A program made the translations under genes and the position numbers. A stretch of DNA of 64,000 nucleotides, from contig DASUEU010000050.1 in NCBI GenBank assembly GCA_036274895.1, positions 1 through 64,000 on the forward strand. The letters are read 5' to 3'. Positions within the stretch are counted from its first letter, which is position 1, and each line of letters opens with the position of its first letter. The DNA comes from CALMKX01 sp036274895. Lineage in GTDB: Bacteria > Acidobacteriota > Thermoanaerobaculia > Multivoradales > SZUA-115. Positions 23,244 to 34,204 of this stretch are shown here, piece after piece. The notes beneath the pieces are model-generated. The model was not told the DNA's origin, made no database searches, and saw only the letters and a list, made by a program, of their open reading frames with translations.

Positions 23244-24887
23244 TCAGGTCGCCTCTCCCGCCGGGGCGGCGGGGGCCGTCGGCAGCTCGACCACGATCAG
23301 CGTGCCGCGGCCGGGAGAGGAGTCCACGGAAAGCCGACCACCATGCTCCTGGACGATGCGATAGACGATGGCCATGCCGATCCCGGTGCCGGAAGCGAAG
23401 GAAGACTGGAAAGGGAGGAAGAGGCGGGATCGCTCTTCCTCGGTCATTCCCCTTCCCTCGTCGCGGAAGCGCATCGTATACGACGACTCCCCCATCCGGC
23501 CCTCGATGGTCAGCCGGCCGCCACCGGGCATGGCCTTCAAGGCATTGCGCACCACGTTCCAGAAGATCTGGCTGATCTGGTCCGGGTCGCCGAGCAGGAT
23601 CGCCGAAGGCGGGTCGAGGCGCAGCTCGATCTGGTGCCCCGGTGAGATCTCAGGGCTGTTGCGCAGCAGCTCGACGTTCTCGGCCAAGAGGGCCGCCACG
23701 TCGAGGCGTACCGTGGCCTTCTCCTTGGGCCGGGCGAAGCGCAGGAAGCCCTTGATGGTGCGGTCCAGGCGCTGGCTCTCCTTGAGCAGGATGTCGAGCA
23801 GCTTCTGCTCGGCGGGGGCCCGCGATGCCCCCTGCGAGAGCATCTGCACCGAACCGGAGATCGCCGCCAGCGGGTTGCCGATCTCGTGGGCGAGGCCGGC
23901 AGCCAGTTCGCCGACGGCCGCCATGCGGTCCTTCAAGCGCAGCTCCTCCTCGAGCTTGCGCCACGGGGTCAGGTCCTGGAAGATCAGGATGTAGCCCCGC
24001 TCCCGGTTCTCGCTGTCGGTCAGTCGCGACACCGAAAAGCCCACGTCGACCCGGCCCCCATCCCGCTTGATGCTCCGCTCCGAACGGTAGCGACCTTCCT
24101 GGCCGGAGAGCGACGTCAGTTCGGCCCACTGCTCGAGGGAGAACAGACCGCTCTCGGTCACCGGGCGGCCCAGCAGAGCCGTGGCGTCGATGCCGAGGAT
24201 CAGCTCGCCGGCGCGATTCAGGGTGGTCAGATTGCCGTCGAGGTCGGTGGTGGCGAGGCCGCTCGGCACCGACTCGATGATGTCGCGGTGCGCCACCTTC
24301 AAGTCCGCCAGATCCTCGCGCTGGCTGGCGAAAGCCTCTTCGGCCACCTCGGCCCGACGGGTCAGGCGGGAGGTCAGCAAGGCGACCGAGTAGAAGCCGA
24401 GGACGTGGATGAACAGGCTGTAGACCAGGCGCGCCGTCAGCCCGGTCTCGACCCCGGCCGAAGGACTCACCATCCAGCCGGAGGCGAGGGCCAGCTGCAG
24501 CCCGCAGTACAGCAGCGAGGCCCCGGTGGCCACCAGCAGGGCGGCGGACTGCCCGAGCATCATCGAGGCGACGATGATCACCACGACGTAGAAGGGGGAA
24601 AACGGGCTGTTGCTGCCGAACTGGTAGATCAGGCTGGTCGAGAGGACCAGGTCACCGGCGAACTGGAGGTAGGCATGGACCTCCAGCCGCTGCCGGAGCA
24701 GGCGCAGGAGGAAGATGTAGACCAGGGTGGCGAGGCAGGTGAGCCCGAACAGCTGGCCGTAGAAGTTCGGAACGGTGCCGCCGCCGCTGTGGGAGAGGCG
24801 GCTGAAGACATAGGGCAACGCCATGCTGGTGATGACCAGCAGGCGCAGCCCGATGTACCAGGAAAGCTGTCGTCTGAGGGAGACCAT
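23244..24887 (-). CDS. pilS: Sensor histidine kinase (PilS-like)
   Basis: 547 residues. The N-terminal half has about six membrane segments (about 15-200). A PAS domain (about 230-340) follows. The H-box is LAHEIGNPLAAISG, the N-box NVVRNALKAM, and the G-boxes are DEGRGM and GTGIGMAIVYRI. It should phosphorylate the adjacent regulator. Membrane topology and neighbours fit PilS, which senses membrane pilin. Confidence 0.9.
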   Translation of the reverse strand: MVSLRRQLSWYIGLRLLVITSMALPYVFSRLSHSGGGTVPNFYGQLFGLTCLATLVYIFLLRLLRQRLEVHAYLQFAGDLVLSTSLIYQFGSNSPFSPFYVVVIIVASMMLGQSAALLVATGASLLYCGLQLALASGWMVSPSAGVETGLTARLVYSLFIHVLGFYSVALLTSRLTRRAEVAEEAFASQREDLADLKVAHRDIIESVPSGLATTDLDGNLTTLNRAGELILGIDATALLGRPVTESGLFSLEQWAELTSLSGQEGRYRSERSIKRDGGRVDVGFSVSRLTDSENRERGYILIFQDLTPWRKLEEELRLKDRMAAVGELAAGLAHEIGNPLAAISGSVQMLSQGASRAPAEQKLLDILLKESQRLDRTIKGFLRFARPKEKATVRLDVAALLAENVELLRNSPEISPGHQIELRLDPPSAILLGDPDQISQIFWNVVRNALKAMPGGGRLTIEGRMGESSYTMRFRDEGRGMTEEERSRLFLPFQSSFASGTGIGMAIVYRIVQEHGGRLSVDSSPGRGTLIVVELPTAPAAPAGEAT

Positions 24888-24901
24888 CGAGCTCGAAAGC
24901 T

Positions 24902-26107
<1,206 letters not shown>

Positions 26108-26110
26108 GGG

Positions 26111-27223
26111 CTAGCTCCTCGCTTCCGCTCGCAGCATGGTGGCCGCAGACGCCTCCGGGCCACGAGCGATCATCTCCTGCAGCTCATCGGGATACGACGA
26201 CCTCGCGAGGGCCGTCTGAAGGGTGATCAGCTTTCTGAAGTACAACGAGGCCAGGGATTGGTTGAAGGTCAACATCCCGTACTTCGCCTGGCCGGTCTGC
26301 ATCATGCCGTAGATCTGGTGGATCTTGTCCTCGCGGATCAGGTTGCGGATCGCCGGGTTGGGCACCAGCACCTCGAGCGCCAACGTACGGCCACGTCCGG
26401 TGGCGCGGGGCAGGAGGGATTGGCAGATGATGCCCTCGAGGACGAAGGACAGCTGCACGCGGATCTGCCCCTGCTGGTGGGCGGGGAAGATGTCGACGAT
26501 GCGGTTGATGGTCTGGGCCGCCGAGTTGGTGTGCAGGGTGGCGAAGGTCAAGTGGCCGGTCTCGGCGATGCGCAGGGCCGACTCCACGGTCTCGAAGTCG
26601 CGCATCTCACCGATCAGCACCACGTCGGGATCTTCGCGCAGGGCCGAGCGCAGGGCGTTGGAGAAGCTGTGGGTATCGGCGTTGATCTCGCGCTGGTTGA
26701 CCGTGCACTTCTTGTGGGGGTGGAGGTACTCGATCGGGTCCTCGATGGTGAGGATGTGCTCGTGCCGCTCGCGGTTGACCTTGTCGATCATCGCCGCCAG
26801 GGTGGTCGACTTGCCCGAGCCGGTGGGGCCGGTGACCAGCACCAGGCCACGAGGCTTCTCGCACATCTTCTCGATCACCGAGGGCAGGCCCAACTCGCGA
26901 AAGCCGCGGATCTCGAAGGGGATGCGGCGGAAAGCGGCGGCGATGGCGCCGCGCTGGTGGAAGACGTTGGCGCGAAAGCGGGCCAGACCCTTGATGCCGA
27001 AGGAGAAGTCGATCTCGAGATCCTCTTCGAGGCGGTGCTTCTGGTGGTCGGTCAGGATCGAGTAGGCGAGCTGCTTGGTCTCGCTCGGCGTGATCGCCGG
27101 GTAGTTGAGGGAACGCAGTTGGCCGTCGATGCGGATCTGCGGGGGGATGTTGGTGGTGATGTGGAGGTCGGAGGCCCCTTGCTCGACCATCTCCTTCAAC
27201 AACTGACTCAGTGTGGCCGCCAT
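26111..27223 (-). CDS. pilT: Pilus retraction ATPase
   Basis: 370 residues. Motifs: GPTGSGKST (Walker A), the Asp box, VLIGEMRDFETVESALR (Walker B region) and the His box LTFATLHTNSA. AIRNLIREDKIHQIYGMMQTG is the PilT-type C-terminal motif. GAGGAGG precedes the start. It powers pilus retraction. pilB is not adjacent, since the operon begins here opposite an ABC exporter gene. Confidence 0.93.
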   Translation of the reverse strand: MAATLSQLLKEMVEQGASDLHITTNIPPQIRIDGQLRSLNYPAITPSETKQLAYSILTDHQKHRLEEDLEIDFSFGIKGLARFRANVFHQRGAIAAAFRRIPFEIRGFRELGLPSVIEKMCEKPRGLVLVTGPTGSGKSTTLAAMIDKVNRERHEHILTIEDPIEYLHPHKKCTVNQREINADTHSFSNALRSALREDPDVVLIGEMRDFETVESALRIAETGHLTFATLHTNSAAQTINRIVDIFPAHQQGQIRVQLSFVLEGIICQSLLPRATGRGRTLALEVLVPNPAIRNLIREDKIHQIYGMMQTGQAKYGMLTFNQSLASLYFRKLITLQTALARSSYPDELQEMIARGPEASAATMLRAEARS

Positions 27224-27385
27224 CTGCGGTTCTTCCCTCCTCGGTCACCGTACGCTCGGCCGGCCAGCTCAACGACTCCATAGACGAGTGCCGATGAGTG
27301 TACACGAGCCGACTATCCCCAAGCCACTCTCCCGGTCGAAGCGGCCTCATCATAACGCCGCCTGGATGCTATCTTCCCTCGCACC

Positions 27386-29236
27386 ATGGCCGACCACCAC
27401 GAGGAGGAGGCGCTCGGCAAAGCTTACGACGCCCGCCTGACCCGGCGTCTGCTCGGCTACGTCCGGCCCTATCGGGGCCAGGCCGTCGGCTCGGTGGCCC
27501 TCCTGGTGCTCTCGTCCCTGCTCCAGCTGGGCGGCCCGATCCTCTATGCGGTCGCCATCGACCTCTTCATCCGGCCGGTGGGCGACGGCGCCGTGCTCTC
27601 GGCCCCCAGCCGCTGGGTCGCCGCCCGTTTCTCGCCTCTGCCCGAGCCCTGGGTGGGTATCGCCTGGGCCTCGGTGTTCTACCTGGCGACCCTGCTCGGC
27701 GTTCTGGTCCTGCTCTACGCCCAGGGCAAGCTGATGCAGACCATGGGGCAGCAGATCCTCGCCGACCTGCGCCGGCAGATCTTCGGCCACCTGCAAAGGC
27801 TGCCGGTCTCCTACTTCGACCGCAACCCGATCGGCCGCGTCGTTACCCGCGTCACCTCCGACGTCGAGGCCCTGAACGAGATGTTCACCGCCGGGCTGGT
27901 GTCGGTGTTCGGAGACGTGGTGCTGCTGGTGGGAATCACCGTGGTGCTGTTCTGGATGGACTGGCGCCTCGCCCTCACGGCCTTCTCGATCCTGCCTCTC
28001 CTGCTCGCGCTGACCCTGTGGTTCAAGGCCCGCGCGCGCCACTGGTTCCGCATCGTGCGGGCCAAGGTGGCGCGCATCAACTCCTTCCTCTCCGAGCACG
28101 CTTCGGGGATGTCGGTGGTGCAGCTGTTCCAGCGCGAGGGGCGGGCCCGGCGGGACTTCGAGGCCATCGCCCGCGACCACCGCGACGCCAACGTCCAGGC
28201 GATCTTCGTCTACGCCCTCTTCTATCCGGGTGTCGAGCTCATCACCTCCCTGGGCACCGCTCTGCTGGTCTGGTACGGCGGCGGCCAGGTCCTGGCCGGC
28301 ACGGTGTCGTTCGGCGCCCTGGTGGCCTTCCTGCAGTACGCCCAGCGCTTCTACCAACCGCTCGCCGACCTGTCGGAGAAGTACAACGTGCTCCAGGGGG
28401 CGATGGCGAGCTCGGAGCGGATCTTCAAGCTGCTCGACCAGGAGGCGGCTCCGGCTGGACCGCCCAACGCCTGGCGGCCCGCGCGGGTGGCCGGGGCGAT
28501 CGAGCTCGAGCACGTCGAGTTCTCGTACAACCCGGGAGAGCCGGTGCTGCGGGACCTCTCCTTCCGGGTCGAGCCCGGGCAGACGGTGGCGGTGGTGGGG
28601 GCCACCGGTGCCGGCAAGAGCACCCTGGCCAACCTGCTCCTGCGCTTCTACGACGTCGACGCCGGGGCCGTTAAGGTCGACGGCGTGGACGTGCGCCAGT
28701 GGCACCTGCCGACCCTGCGGCGGGGGATCGCCATGGTGCTCCAGGACGTCTTCCTCTTCTCCGGCTCGCTCGCCCACAACATCGGCCTGGGCGAGGAGTC
28801 GATCGCCCCGGAGCGCCTGCGCCGGGCCGCGGCCGAGGTGCGTGCCCTGGACTTCATCGAGCGCCTGCCCCAGGGCTTCGACACCCCCCTCCAGGAGCGG
28901 GGAGCCGGCCTGTCGGTGGGCCAGAAGCAGTTGATCTCGTTCGCCCGGGCCCTGGCCTACGACCCGCGGATCCTGATCCTCGACGAGGCCACCTCCTCGA
29001 TCGACACCGAGACCGAGCAACGGATCCAGGAGGCGTTGACCCGCCTGCTCGCCGGGCGCACCAGCCTGGTGATCGCCCATCGCCTGTCGACCATCCAGCG
29101 GGCCGACAAGATCCTGGTGCTGCACAAGGGCCAGCTGCGCGAGCAGGGCACGCACCAGGAGCTGCTGGCCCGCCGCGGCATCTACTTCCGGCTCTACCAG
29201 CTGCAGTTCCGCGAGCAGGAAGCCCGCGTGGCCTGA
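27386..29236 (+). CDS. ABC exporter half-transporter (MsbA/MdlB type)
   Basis: 616 residues. The N-terminal transmembrane domain (about 20-330) has six segments. The nucleotide-binding domain has GATGAGKST (Walker A), LSVGQKQLI (signature), ILILDEATSSID (Walker B) and the HRLSTIQ switch. It would work as a homodimer unless a partner lies elsewhere. It is divergent from pilT across about 160 bp. The substrate could be a lipid, drug or peptide. Confidence 0.88.
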   Translation: MADHHEEEALGKAYDARLTRRLLGYVRPYRGQAVGSVALLVLSSLLQLGGPILYAVAIDLFIRPVGDGAVLSAPSRWVAARFSPLPEPWVGIAWASVFYLATLLGVLVLLYAQGKLMQTMGQQILADLRRQIFGHLQRLPVSYFDRNPIGRVVTRVTSDVEALNEMFTAGLVSVFGDVVLLVGITVVLFWMDWRLALTAFSILPLLLALTLWFKARARHWFRIVRAKVARINSFLSEHASGMSVVQLFQREGRARRDFEAIARDHRDANVQAIFVYALFYPGVELITSLGTALLVWYGGGQVLAGTVSFGALVAFLQYAQRFYQPLADLSEKYNVLQGAMASSERIFKLLDQEAAPAGPPNAWRPARVAGAIELEHVEFSYNPGEPVLRDLSFRVEPGQTVAVVGATGAGKSTLANLLLRFYDVDAGAVKVDGVDVRQWHLPTLRRGIAMVLQDVFLFSGSLAHNIGLGEESIAPERLRRAAAEVRALDFIERLPQGFDTPLQERGAGLSVGQKQLISFARALAYDPRILILDEATSSIDTETEQRIQEALTRLLAGRTSLVIAHRLSTIQRADKILVLHKGQLREQGTHQELLARRGIYFRLYQLQFREQEARVA

Positions 29237-29249
29237 GGTCTGGGGGCCG

Positions 29250-30968
29250 CTACGGCAGCTCCCCCGGCAGCAGCGCCACCACCCCCGCCCGGCCCGTGCC
29301 TCGCGGCTCGACGGCGGCTTCCAGGGTGCCGTCCGGCCGCCGGGCCAGTGCGTGCACCCGCGCCGTCGAAGTGGCGGAGACGAGGCGGTGGCCGCGCCGC
29401 TCGAGCTCGGCGCGGGTCTCCGGAGACAGGGCGTCCAGCTCGGCCTCGAGCTGGTCCGGCAGCCACTGGTGGTGGAGCCGCGGTCGGTCGAGGGCGGCCT
29501 GGATCGAGTCGCCGTCGGCGAGCACGTTGAGCAGCACCTGGACCACGTGCGAGGCGATGCGCGAGCCACCCCGTCCGCCCACGGCGAGCGCCTCTTCCTC
29601 CTTGCCCTCTCCGGCCGACCGCCAGGCGACGGTGGGACTCATCGACGAGAGCATCCGCCGGCCCGGGCGCACCGCGTTGGCTTCCCCCTGCACCAGGCCG
29701 AAGAGATTGGGCCGCCCGGGTGCGGTGGCGAAGTCGTCCATCTCGTTGTTGAGGAAGCCGAAGCCCGGCACGTAGAGCCCACAGCCGAAGAGGGCGTTGA
29801 GCGTGGTGGTCAGGCTGACGATGCGCCCCTGGCCGTCGATCACCGCCAGGTGGGTGGTGTCCTGGCTCTCCCCCAGGGCCGCCACGGCGGGCCGCAGGCT
29901 CTCGGAGGGGGTAGCCCGCTCGCGCGAGTAGGAAGCGGCCAGGCTCGCGAGGCTCGGCGCTGCGAGCAGCTCGGCGGGCGAGAGCTCGGAGGTCTCCGGA
30001 TCGCCCAGCCGGTAGCGCGCTGCGAAGGCCCGGCGCAGGGCCTCGGCCAGGCCGTGGGCACGGTCCGCCCCGAAGCGTGGTGCCGCCTGCCAGCCGAAGC
30101 TCTCGAGCAGCCGCGCTGTCTGGGCGAAGATCACGCCCCCCGAGGACGGTAGCGGCATGGTCGCCACCTGCCAGCCGAAGGCCGTAAAGCGCAGAGGCTC
30201 GCGCCAGACCGGCTGGTAGCGGAGGATCTCGTCGGCGCGGAGGATCCCGCCGAGGAGACGGGAATCCTCCTCCACCCGCCGGGCGACTTCGGAAAGGGCG
30301 GTGAGGCCCCCGCTCTCGGCCCAGCGGGCGAGGGTCGCCCCCAGCTCCGGCTGGCGCAGGATCGAGCCGGGAGCCGGCGCCTGCCCCCCGGGCAGCCAGG
30401 TGGCCGCGCTCTCCGGGAAGCGGGCGAGCAGGGCACGATTGCGCTCGATCTGGTCGGTCAGCTGGCGGCGCACGGCAAAGCCCTCGCTCGCGAGCCGGCG
30501 GGCCGGCGTCACCACCTCGCGCCAGGGCAGGCTGCCGTAGCGGCGATGGAGCTCGGCGAGACCGGCCGGGGAGCCGGGCACCCCTGCCGCCAGGGGGCCG
30601 ATGAGGGAGGCATCCGGGATCGGCTCGCCGCGCTCGTCCAGGTACATCCGCTCGCTCGCCGCCGCCGGAGCCACCTCCCGGAAGTCCAGGGCCGCGACCT
30701 CCGCCCCCCACTTCACGACCGCGAAGCCCCCGCCACCCAGGTTGCCGGCCTCCGGGTAGGTGACGGCCAGGGCCAGCGCCGTGGCCACGGCGGCATCCAC
30801 GGCGTTGCCGCCACGGCGTAGGATCTCGAGCCCCACCTCGGTGGCCAGTGGGTCGTCCGATACCACCGCCCCGCCGGTGCCGGCGAGAGGCGGCGGGGAG
30901 GCCGCCTGGACGGGCCAGATCGCCCAGAAAACCAACAGGCAGGACAGAATGCGGCGAGAGCCAGCCAT
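29250..30968 (-). CDS. ggt: Gamma-glutamyltranspeptidase
   Basis: 572 residues from the ATG at 30968, chosen for the GGAGGTG upstream and a signal peptide (ILSCLLVFWAIWPVQAA). The catalytic Thr starts the small subunit at DTTHLAVIDGQG. GNLGGGGFAVV and LNNEMDDFAT are further Ntn-hydrolase landmarks. It matures by self-cleavage in the periplasm and hydrolyses or transfers gamma-glutamyl groups from glutathione-like peptides. Its start codon overlaps the possible start of the divergent acyl-CoA synthetase. Confidence 0.92.
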   Translation of the reverse strand: MAGSRRILSCLLVFWAIWPVQAASPPPLAGTGGAVVSDDPLATEVGLEILRRGGNAVDAAVATALALAVTYPEAGNLGGGGFAVVKWGAEVAALDFREVAPAAASERMYLDERGEPIPDASLIGPLAAGVPGSPAGLAELHRRYGSLPWREVVTPARRLASEGFAVRRQLTDQIERNRALLARFPESAATWLPGGQAPAPGSILRQPELGATLARWAESGGLTALSEVARRVEEDSRLLGGILRADEILRYQPVWREPLRFTAFGWQVATMPLPSSGGVIFAQTARLLESFGWQAAPRFGADRAHGLAEALRRAFAARYRLGDPETSELSPAELLAAPSLASLAASYSRERATPSESLRPAVAALGESQDTTHLAVIDGQGRIVSLTTTLNALFGCGLYVPGFGFLNNEMDDFATAPGRPNLFGLVQGEANAVRPGRRMLSSMSPTVAWRSAGEGKEEEALAVGGRGGSRIASHVVQVLLNVLADGDSIQAALDRPRLHHQWLPDQLEAELDALSPETRAELERRGHRLVSATSTARVHALARRPDGTLEAAVEPRGTGRAGVVALLPGELP

Positions 30969-32442
30969 GCGCACACCTCCAGAAAGCTCCGGCAAGTCTG
31001 GCACAGGGGCCGTGCTTTCCCGCCTCGCCGCCCATGGCGATCGCCCGGCCTTGTTGGCCGGCGGCGTCGAGCACAGCTACCGGGAGCTGCTCTCGGCCGC
31101 TGCCGCCGTCGCCACCAGCCTCCGCGCCGCCCGGGGAGACCTCGCCGGCGAGCGGGTGGCCCTGCTGGCCGAGCCGGGGCGGGACTTCGTGGCGAGCCTG
31201 CTCGCCATCTGGTCGGTCGGGGCGATCGCCGTGCCCCTCGCCCTCTCCCACCCCGAGGCCGAGCGGACCTGGCTGATCGAGGACAGCGGCGCGAGCGTGG
31301 TCCTGAGCGCGGCCGGGGTTCGTGCCCTCCCGACGGGCGGGGCTCCCGCGGCTGAGGCCGTCGATCCCCCCGCCCTGTTGATCTACACCAGCGGCACCAC
31401 CAGCCGGCCCAAGGGCGTGGTGTGGAGCCACGGCATGCTGACCTGGCAGCTCGAGACCCTGACCCGGGCCTGGGGCTGGCGGGCGGACGACCGCACTCTG
31501 CTCGCCCTGCCCCTGCACCACGTCCACGGCCTGGTCAACGTGCTGCTGTGCTGCCTGTGGGCCGGCGCCCGCTGCGAGGTGCTGCCCCGCTTCGACCCCG
31601 AGGCGGTGTGGGAGCGGCTGGCCGCCGGCGAGGTCAGCGTCTGGATGGCGGTGCCCACCCTCTACCACCGGCTGCTCGGGGCCTGGGACGCGGCCCCCCC
31701 GGCCCAGCGCGAGCGCTGGGCCGCCGGGGCCCGGGGGCTGCGGCTCGCCGTCTCGGGCTCGGCCGCCCTGCCCGCCCCCCTCTTCGAGCGCTGGGCGGCC
31801 CTGGCCGGCCGGCCTCCCCTCGAGCGCTACGGCATGACCGAGATCGGCATGGCCCTGTCGAACCCTCTCGATGGAGAACGGGTGGCGGGCAGCGTCGGCT
31901 CGCCCCTGCCGGGCGTCGAGGTGCGGCGGGTCGACGAGCAGGGGCAGCCGGTGGCCGCCGGAGAAACGGGAGAGCTCGAGGTGCGGGGGCCGGGGGTGTT
32001 CCAGACTTACTGGCGGCGGCCCGCGGAGACCGCCGCCTTCCGCGACGGCTGGTTTCGCACCGGCGACGTGGCCGTCTGCGAGCACGGCCGCTACCGGCTG
32101 CTCGGCCGGGCCAGCCAGGACATCGTCAAAACCGGCGGCTACAAGGTCTCGGCCCTGGAGATCGAGGCGGTGCTGCTCGGGCACCCCGCGGTGGCCGAGT
32201 GCGCCGTGGTCGGCCTGGCCGATCCCGAGTGGGGGGAGAGGGTGGGGGCGGCCGTGGTCCTCGCGCCGGGTGCCAGGGTGGACCTCGAAGGGTTGCGCAG
32301 CTGGGCCCGGGAGCACCTGGCGCCCTACAAGCTACCGACCCGGCTGGTGGTTCTCTCCGAGCTACCAAAGAACGCCTTGGGCAAGGTGGTCAAAGGCGAG
32401 CTGCGGGGGCGGTTCGGAGAGGGAGACGAGTCGGCTGGGTGA
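30967..32442 (+). CDS. Acyl-CoA synthetase, malonyl-CoA-synthetase-like
   Basis: 491 residues if the ATG at 30967 is used. A GTG at 31012 is an alternative, because the ATG overlaps the divergent ggt start. ANL motifs: YTSGTTSRPKG, LPLHHVHGL (MatB/ACSF3-like), RYGMTEIGM, GWFRTGDV and KTGGYKVSALEIE. The catalytic Lys is in NALGKVVKGEL. It activates a short acid, perhaps malonate or methylmalonate, through an acyl-adenylate. The stop codon lies inside a dispersed ggctgggt repeat. Confidence 0.85.
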   Translation: MRTPPESSGKSGTGAVLSRLAAHGDRPALLAGGVEHSYRELLSAAAAVATSLRAARGDLAGERVALLAEPGRDFVASLLAIWSVGAIAVPLALSHPEAERTWLIEDSGASVVLSAAGVRALPTGGAPAAEAVDPPALLIYTSGTTSRPKGVVWSHGMLTWQLETLTRAWGWRADDRTLLALPLHHVHGLVNVLLCCLWAGARCEVLPRFDPEAVWERLAAGEVSVWMAVPTLYHRLLGAWDAAPPAQRERWAAGARGLRLAVSGSAALPAPLFERWAALAGRPPLERYGMTEIGMALSNPLDGERVAGSVGSPLPGVEVRRVDEQGQPVAAGETGELEVRGPGVFQTYWRRPAETAAFRDGWFRTGDVAVCEHGRYRLLGRASQDIVKTGGYKVSALEIEAVLLGHPAVAECAVVGLADPEWGERVGAAVVLAPGARVDLEGLRSWAREHLAPYKLPTRLVVLSELPKNALGKVVKGELRGRFGEGDESAG

Positions 32443-32515
32443 GCCGTCTGCGGCGTAACCCGGCCCCGGTCTCGGTGCCAAGGGCTGGGTTACGGCTTCG
32501 CCTAACCCAGCCTAC
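32431..32515. repeat. GGCTGGGTTA/TAACCCAGCC repeat, copy 1
   Basis: Two arm pairs: ggctgggtga...taacccggcc and ggctgggttacggcttcgcctaacccagcc. It supplies the stop codon of the acyl-CoA synthetase. A cleaner copy lies at 43361-43452. Confidence 0.75.
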
Positions 32516-32551
32516 GTGCGGCGAATCCCGGCTCCGGGCTCTCTACCGACC

Positions 32552-32579
32552 CCCTCTCCCCCTGCAAAGGGGGAGAGGG
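32552..32579. terminator. Hairpin between convergent genes
   Basis: Perfect 11-bp stem ccctctccccc/gggggagaggg with the loop tgcaaa, between two genes that converge. No T tract is clear, so it may act as a transcription barrier or simply belong to the dispersed ccctctccc family. Confidence 0.5.
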
Positions 32580-32595
32580 TTGGGGTGAGGGGGCG

Positions 32596-33759
32596 TCACT
32601 CCGTGCAGGCGCCGCCCCGCCGCAACGGATCCAGGCGACGAGCGAGGCTGTCGAGAAGCTCCGCCGAGGCCCGCAGCTCGCGCGCCGCCTCGACGTAGAG
32701 CAGCAGAGTCGCCGTCGCCTCGCGCGGGATGCGCAGAGCGGTGAAGACCGGCAGCATCTCCTCCGCCAGTCGAAGCTGTTCCGCGGGCCGGCCGCAGGCG
32801 GCGTAGGCCAGGGCGAGGTCCAGGCTCAGAAGCGCCGCGTCGAGCACCAGGCCGCGCTCGAGGAAGGCGCGGCGAGCGCCGTCCAGGTGGGCGAGGGCCG
32901 CCTCGTGCTCGCCCATGGCCGCTTCGATGCGCCCCTTGAGCCAGCCGAGACGCAGCCGCGTCACCTCGCCGCCCACGGCCAGGGCCACCGGCTCGCAGCT
33001 GCGCAGCAGGACGAGGGCCTGGTGGTGGCGGCCGAGGTCGGCCAGGTAGCCGGCGATGTTGAGCTTCAGCAGGGCTGCCTCCGAGGGGCTCTCCGGCTCG
33101 AGCTCGGAGAGGGCCGTCTCGGCGCAGGCGAGGGCGGCCTCGACGTCGCCCTCCGCGTAGTGGACCCGGGCGAGGGCGACGCGGGTGCGGCCCAGGCGGG
33201 GGCGATCCTCCAGCTGCACCAGCAGGGCCGCCACCTTCTCAAGCAGCAGCCGGGCCGGCGTCAGCTGGCGACGGTCGCGATGGAGGAAGGCTTTGAACCA
33301 GCCCACCTCGACCATCATCAGCGGATCTCCCGAGCCGCTGGCCAGGTGCTGCTCGGCCTCGCGGCAGGCGCGCTCGGCCTCGTCCAGCTCACCGCGGACC
33401 CGCAGCGCGTTGGTCAGATGCCCCCAGGCGAGGGCCCGAGCGTCGGCCGCCATGACCCCGGCAAGACCTTCCTCTGCCATGGCCCCGGCGACCTCCACGG
33501 CCCGCCGCGCTTTCTCCTCGGCGGCAGGGGGGTCCGACGAGCACAGCCGCAAGCTCTGCTCGCACAGCTCCCGGACCACCTCGATGCGCGCCGCCTTGCC
33601 ACTGTTGCGCAGCAGCAGCTCGCGCTGGCCCTTGGGGCTCCGGCTCAGGCGGCCGCAAACCGTCCCCACGGCTCGAGAGTCGAGCGGCTTCGGCCAGTGC
33701 TCCTTGACGCGTGCGACCGCGGCGCGGAACGCCTCTTCGTAAGCAGAGGGACGACTCAT
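32596..33759 (-). CDS. TPR-rich protein of unknown function
   Basis: 387 residues from ATG 33759 (MSRPSAYEEAFRAAV). Almost entirely alpha-helical TPR-like repeats from about 60 on, such as ARALAWGHLTNALRVRGELDEA and LNIAGYLADLGRHHQAL. No signal peptide and no HTH domain were seen. It resembles the TPR tail of bacterial regulators without the DNA-binding part, so a protein-binding role is likely. No partner gene is coupled to it. Confidence 0.65.
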   Translation of the reverse strand: MSRPSAYEEAFRAAVARVKEHWPKPLDSRAVGTVCGRLSRSPKGQRELLLRNSGKAARIEVVRELCEQSLRLCSSDPPAAEEKARRAVEVAGAMAEEGLAGVMAADARALAWGHLTNALRVRGELDEAERACREAEQHLASGSGDPLMMVEVGWFKAFLHRDRRQLTPARLLLEKVAALLVQLEDRPRLGRTRVALARVHYAEGDVEAALACAETALSELEPESPSEAALLKLNIAGYLADLGRHHQALVLLRSCEPVALAVGGEVTRLRLGWLKGRIEAAMGEHEAALAHLDGARRAFLERGLVLDAALLSLDLALAYAACGRPAEQLRLAEEMLPVFTALRIPREATATLLLYVEAARELRASAELLDSLARRLDPLRRGGACTE

Positions 33760-33916
33760 GGGCAAGCCTCGGTTGGGATCTTGCGCCGGAGCATAGCGGA
33801 ACCACGAAAGCGAGGGAAGGTCGCCGACTTCCGTTGGCACGGAATGCCGGCGCTGGCGCATGCCCGATCAACGAGGCCCGGAGCCGGCGCCGGGGATCAC
33901 CGGCCGCCGGCCCGCC

Positions 33917-34204
33917 TCAGCCCCAGGGGTCCCACTCCCAACCCGCCTCCCCCGCCACCGAGCTGTTGGTCCGGCCCCATGGATCCCACTCCCAGCCGGC
34001 CTTCTCCGGGGCGCTCTGCGCGGGGGCCTCGGCTCGCGGCGCGGGCGAGGCGCCCAGAATCGTTTCCCAACCCGCTTGTACCCAGGCGGCCAGGCGGCCG
34101 ACCCAGCCCAGCTCGGCCTCCGCGTTGCTGCCCTCCGCCCAGGCCGGGAGGGTCGAGGCGACGAGGACGAACGACAGTGCGATCCGGGAGATCCATCGAG
34201 ACAT
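33917..34204 (-). CDS. Small secreted protein with C-terminal GWEWDPWG repeats
   Basis: 95 residues, with AGGAGGAG upstream of the ATG. A signal peptide is cleaved near TLPAWA. The mature part has a Trp-rich helix (ELGWVGRLAAWVQAGWETIL), a Pro/Ala linker, then two exact copies of AGWEWDPWG, the second at the very C-terminus. A second protein in this window (41586-41999) has a related plan: signal, Trp-rich amphipathic segment, DPxG repeats. No known family was recognised. It might be a peptide precursor or a surface protein. Confidence 0.7.
   Translation of the reverse strand: MSRWISRIALSFVLVASTLPAWAEGSNAEAELGWVGRLAAWVQAGWETILGASPAPRAEAPAQSAPEKAGWEWDPWGRTNSSVAGEAGWEWDPWG

Noticed and set aside
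29194..32316. Open frame of 1040 codons on the minus strand
   Set aside because: It covers parts of three real genes out of frame, and its composition is Pro/Arg/Gly-rich shadow sequence.
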